19,961 nt of DNA from Chloroflexota bacterium (GTDB lineage: Bacteria > Chloroflexota > Anaerolineae > Anaerolineales > Anaerolineaceae), in assembly GCA_023406965.1 (NCBI GenBank), contig JAEXTI010000397.1, forward strand, positions 1-19,961, given 5' to 3'. Positions 17,575-19,961 of this stretch are shown piece after piece; positions within the stretch are counted from its first letter, which is position 1; each line of letters begins with the position of its first letter. The notes under the pieces are model-generated. The model searched no databases. It saw only the letters and a list, made by a program, of their open reading frames with translations, and was not told where the DNA came from. The translations under genes were made by a program, and so were the position numbers.

Positions 17575-18336
17575 TTAGTCTTCCGCGCTCTCCAAAGCAG
17601 CCATCACTTCGTCGGAGAATTTCATCGTGTGATATACGTTTTGCACGTCATCCAATTCTTCCAACGAGTCGATGGTTCGCATGACCTGCATCGTCTGTTC
17701 CACAGACAATTCCATTTCATTGGTCGCGATCATGCGCAGTTCGGCTTCCTCGGGCGTGAATTTGGCTGCCCGCAGCGCGTCGGTGAGGGTCTTGAAGTTC
17801 TCGACCGGAGCGACGATTTCAATAGAATCCTCGTCCTGACTCACGTCCTCGGCGCCGCCTTCCACGGCCACTTCGAATACCTTGTCAAAGTTCACCCCCG
17901 CGGCCGGAAGCGAGAAGTAGGCCACGCGGTTGAACTGCCAGGCCACCGATCCAGCCTCGCCCAGGTTCCCGCCAGAGCGGCTGAGCAAGTGCCGGACCTC
18001 GGCCACGGTGCGGTTCTTGTTTTCCGTGACGCATTCGATCATGATTGCCACACCGTGCGGGCCGTAGCCTTCATAGAAAACCTGCTCAAACACAACGCCG
18101 TCTTTGGCTTCGCCGGTTCCGCGCTTAATGGCCCGTTCGATGTTGTCCTTGGGCATATTGCTTGCCCGAGCTTTATCCACTGCCAAACGCAAGCGGAAAT
18201 TGGAGTCCGGATCTCCCCCGCCTTCGCGGGCTGCCATCACCAATTCCCGGGTTATCCGGGTGAATACTGCGCCTCGTTTTGCATCTGCAGCGCCTTTTTT
18301 GCGTTTAATCGTCGCCCATTTTGAGTGACCAGACAT
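17575..18336 (-). CDS. yebC: YebC/PmpR-family (TACO1) protein
   Basis: 253 residues, the normal length. It starts with the near-invariant MSGHSKWATIKRKKGAADAK, then VFTRITRELVMAAREGGGDP, NMPKDNIERAIKRGTG and YEGYGPHGVAIMIE. These are the three-domain signature. Family members have been reported both as DNA-binding regulators and as ribosome-associated factors easing translation of proline-rich stretches; this sequence does not decide between them. GAGGAG lies 9 nt before ATG 18336. The in-frame upstream ATG (18522) is rejected because the extended -10 promoter falls inside that extension. First gene of the yebC-ruvC-methyltransferase-ruvA operon. Confidence 0.96.
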   Translation of the reverse strand: MSGHSKWATIKRKKGAADAKRGAVFTRITRELVMAAREGGGDPDSNFRLRLAVDKARASNMPKDNIERAIKRGTGEAKDGVVFEQVFYEGYGPHGVAIMIECVTENKNRTVAEVRHLLSRSGGNLGEAGSVAWQFNRVAYFSLPAAGVNFDKVFEVAVEGGAEDVSQDEDSIEIVAPVENFKTLTDALRAAKFTPEEAELRMIATNEMELSVEQTMQVMRTIDSLEELDDVQNVYHTMKFSDEVMAALESAED

Positions 18337-18387
18337 ACGTACTAACTCCTCGTCAAAAGACTGGGTGGAAACCACACTTCGCCACAA

Positions 18388-18396
18388 ATTATACCA
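18388..18396 (-). promoter_or_regulatory. Extended -10 promoter of the yebC-ruvC operon
   Basis: The minus strand reads TGGTATAAT, a perfect -10 with TGn extension, 52 nt before the yebC start. The -35 region is poor, as allowed for this promoter class. Confidence 0.72.
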
Positions 18397-18484
18397 GTAT
18401 TTTCTTACCCTCGTTGTAACTGCTTCGGGCTCTCTGTGATTTGCCGTGATAGGTTCCGCATTCACAACATCAAGCCGAGGACTC

Positions 18485-18513
18485 CTTACAGGGTCCTTAC
18501 AGCCTCCTGATTG
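18485..18513. promoter_or_regulatory. Direct repeats with 11-nt period (PhoB/OmpR-type box)
   Basis: CTTACAG-GGTC-CTTACAG-CCTC-CTGATTG: two identical 7-mers and a diverged third, each 11 nt apart, in the divergent region between yebC and the sortase-like gene. Head-to-tail 7-mers with 4-nt spacers are the known form of PhoB/PhoP (OmpR-family) sites. Assignment is inference from spacing. Confidence 0.4.
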
Positions 18514-18600
18514 GTCTTCCATAAATACTAATTAATAACTAAAATACAAACCGAAATATAACTTTATTTCTACTAATAATCGACGTAATCAGGAACAGAA

Positions 18601-19269
18601 ATGCACAATTTTCGGAAAGTCTTGCTAGCGGTTCTCATCGGGGTGGTGATTTTGCTCTCCAACCTCACCCCTGCGCTTGCCGCCGGCACTGCTCCCGTCG
18701 TCACCCTCAATGAATTTGTGGCTACCCTGCCCGCTGGAACAGCCAACCAGGTAGCCGGCGTTTATGCCAGCAGCGTATTTGCCCTGCCGGTGGTCCAACA
18801 GCCCGCCGGAGACGCCGGGTTTGTGTCCAGCCAGCCCGAAGTCCTCACCCAGTTCGCCCTGGCTTCCGACTACGGCACCACCGGGCTGCTGGCCCACAAT
18901 ACCCTCGCCGGAGCGCACTTCTCCGCTTTGGAAGCCGGACAGTTCTTGACCGTCGTGTACGGCGATGGCCGCACAGCTTTCTTCCAGATCACCGCGGTAG
19001 AGCGCTACCAGGCCTTACAGCCCACCAGCCCCTACTCAGACTTTGTTGACACCGCCACGCAAAGCAAACTCTCCGCCACCGATTTGTTCTATCATATTTA
19101 CAATGGCAACGGCCAACTGGTACTGCAAACCTGCATCGAAGCAGAAGGCAACGCCTCCTGGGGCCGCCTGTTTATCGTCGCCGAACCCGCCGACCTGGAG
19201 TTCCTCTCCATCGTTCAGGACACCTTCTTTGCTGCTTCGTTCACCAGCCTCGGCCTGGCGCAAGAATAA
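18601..19269 (+). CDS. Secreted sortase-like protein
   Basis: 222 residues. The signal peptide has a basic start (MHNFRKV), a hydrophobic core (8-23) and an ALA-A cleavage site near 27. The mature part has the sortase-type order: a His in TGLLAHNTLAG (His99), where sortases have GH; SALEAGQFLTVVYGDGRTAFFQITAV (strands before the active site); then LVLQTC (Cys178, compare TLxTC) and WGRLFIVA (Arg189). The spacing Cys to Arg of 11 residues and the His-Cys-Arg order fit a sortase fold. I see no other membrane segment and no partner with an LPxTG-like signal nearby. Its substrate, and whether it is transpeptidase or only a sortase-fold protein, are unknown. AGGA lies close upstream of the ATG. 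Monocistronic, with a terminator after it. Confidence 0.72.
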   Translation: MHNFRKVLLAVLIGVVILLSNLTPALAAGTAPVVTLNEFVATLPAGTANQVAGVYASSVFALPVVQQPAGDAGFVSSQPEVLTQFALASDYGTTGLLAHNTLAGAHFSALEAGQFLTVVYGDGRTAFFQITAVERYQALQPTSPYSDFVDTATQSKLSATDLFYHIYNGNGQLVLQTCIEAEGNASWGRLFIVAEPADLEFLSIVQDTFFAASFTSLGLAQE

Positions 19270-19281
19270 TCCCTCTTTCGA

Positions 19282-19320
19282 GTAACAAAAACGGGCGCGA
19301 AAGCGCCCGTTTTTTGTTAC
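19282..19320. terminator. Bidirectional terminator between sortase-like gene and FAH gene
   Basis: ACGGGCGC/GCGCCCGT stem with a GAAA loop, flanked by an A-run on one side and TTTTTT on the other, with GTAAC/GTTAC closing the base. It sits in the 65-nt gap between convergent genes and can serve both. Confidence 0.92.
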
Positions 19321-19334
19321 GACGAATGTGTTTT

Positions 19335-19961
19335 CTATTCCTTCGCCACCGGATTGCGCAGTTCGCCAATCCCCTCCACGCTCACCTCAACCGAATCGCC
19401 ATCTTCCAGGGGTGAAATCCCCGCCGGAGTTCCCGTCAGGATCACGTCGCCCGGCTGCAAAGTCATCACAGAAGAGATGAAGGCAATCAACTGCGGAATG
19501 GTGAACACCATTTCGCGCGTTGAGGCCATCTGCCGCATTTCACCGTTCACCCGGCAGGCCACCAGGGCATCCGCCGGGTCCAGTTCGGTTTCAATCCACG
19601 GTCCCAACGGACAGAACGTGTCAAAGCCCTTGCCGCGAGTCCATTGCCCGTCCCGGCGCTGCAAATCGCGCGCCGTCACATCATTGGCGCAGGTATATCC
19701 AAAAACGTGCTCCAGGGCCTTCTCCGCCGCAATCCAGCGCCCCGCCTTGCCAATCACCACCGCCAGTTCTCCCTCGTGCTCCACCCGCTGCGACTGCGGC
19801 GGCAGGACAATTTTATCCCCCGGTCCAATGATCGATGAGGGCGGCTTGAGGAAGATCAAAGGCATTTCCGGCACTTCCACATTCTGCTCTTTGGCGTGCT
19901 CCGCATAGTTGCGCCCCACCGCGATGATCTTGCTGGGGATCACCGGCGCATACAGGCGCAC
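19335..19961 (-). CDS. Fumarylacetoacetate hydrolase-family protein (5' end outside window)
   Basis: 208 codons are visible, running off the right edge. A GTG is the first codon present, but the sequence there ([20 protein letters not shown]) is where the catalytic domain of family members begins, usually after 40-80 N-terminal residues, so the gene is probably longer. Seen: [13 protein letters not shown]; the metal-binding acidic set EHEGEL plus the Asp in [26 protein letters not shown]; and LTGTPAGI near the end. The family hydrolyses or decarboxylates beta-diketo and oxo acids (fumarylpyruvate hydrolase, oxaloacetate decarboxylase, HpcE/HpaG). The specific substrate cannot be deduced. It ends at the shared terminator with the sortase-like gene. 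Confidence 0.92.
   Translation of the reverse strand: MRLYAPVIPSKIIAVGRNYAEHAKEQNVEVPEMPLIFLKPPSSIIGPGDKIVLPPQSQRVEHEGELAVVIGKAGRWIAAEKALEHVFGYTCANDVTARDLQRRDGQWTRGKGFDTFCPLGPWIETELDPADALVACRVNGEMRQMASTREMVFTIPQLIAFISSVMTLQPGDVILTGTPAGISPLEDGDSVEVSVEGIGELRNPVAKE

Noticed and set aside
17206..18324. Open frame of 372 codons on the + strand, antisense to ruvC and yebC
   Set aside because: It crosses two well-identified genes on the opposite strand and gives no recognisable protein.
18337..18522. 62-residue N-terminal extension of yebC
   Set aside because: A perfect extended -10 lies within it, and the family always starts MSGHSKW.

Overview
This is about 20 kb of bacterial chromosome, GC-rich in its genes (third positions heavily C/G). 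It looks like a Chloroflexota genome, probably of the Anaerolineae type. That assignment is inference from protein sequence style (for example an alpha subunit of ATP synthase with an extra block of about 44 residues, a Rex repressor, and a transposase fragment of a type I associate with this phylum). No rRNA or other decisive marker is present.

Left part (1-9000, almost all on the + strand). A thioredoxin-domain YyaL/SPATA20 protein ends in a clear terminator and a long imperfect palindrome. Next come four envelope proteases of unrelated families: a membrane-anchored HtrA/DegP serine protease (2490), a PrsW-type membrane metalloprotease (5708), a YugP-type HEAGH zinc peptidase (7186) and a CPBP/Abi metalloprotease (8060). 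They are separated by gaps, a tRNA-Arg(CCG) with its own promoter and terminator, a perfect 19-bp inverted repeat, and about 1.85 kb (3640-5483) with no recognisable gene. That empty tract is followed by the N-terminal stub of an insertion-sequence transposase.

Middle (9000-11170). The redox repressor gene rex (+) has a Rex-like operator upstream. It converges on a minus-strand MreB-like gene through a bidirectional terminator hairpin. The MreB-like protein has lost several residues normally required for ATP hydrolysis.

Right part, minus strand (11170-18340), in transcription order: yebC-ruvC-(SpoU/TrmH methyltransferase)-ruvA, tightly packed with two ATGA stop/start overlaps. After a 116-nt gap holding a good sigma70-type promoter comes a four-gene F1-ATPase cluster, atpA-atpG-atpD-atpC. 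The delta subunit and the whole F0 sector are not beside it, and ruvB is not beside ruvA.

Far right. Divergent from yebC is a gene for a secreted protein with the His/Cys/Arg signature of sortases. It is separated from yebC by a region with PhoB/OmpR-like 11-nt direct repeats. It converges through a terminator on a fumarylacetoacetate-hydrolase-family gene whose beginning is cut off by the window edge.

Most of the window is housekeeping. The points most worth a second look are the degenerate MreB, the split F1 cluster with its alpha insertion, the stand-alone sortase-like protein, the run of four proteases, the predicted Rex sites, and the unexplained tract with the transposase remnant.
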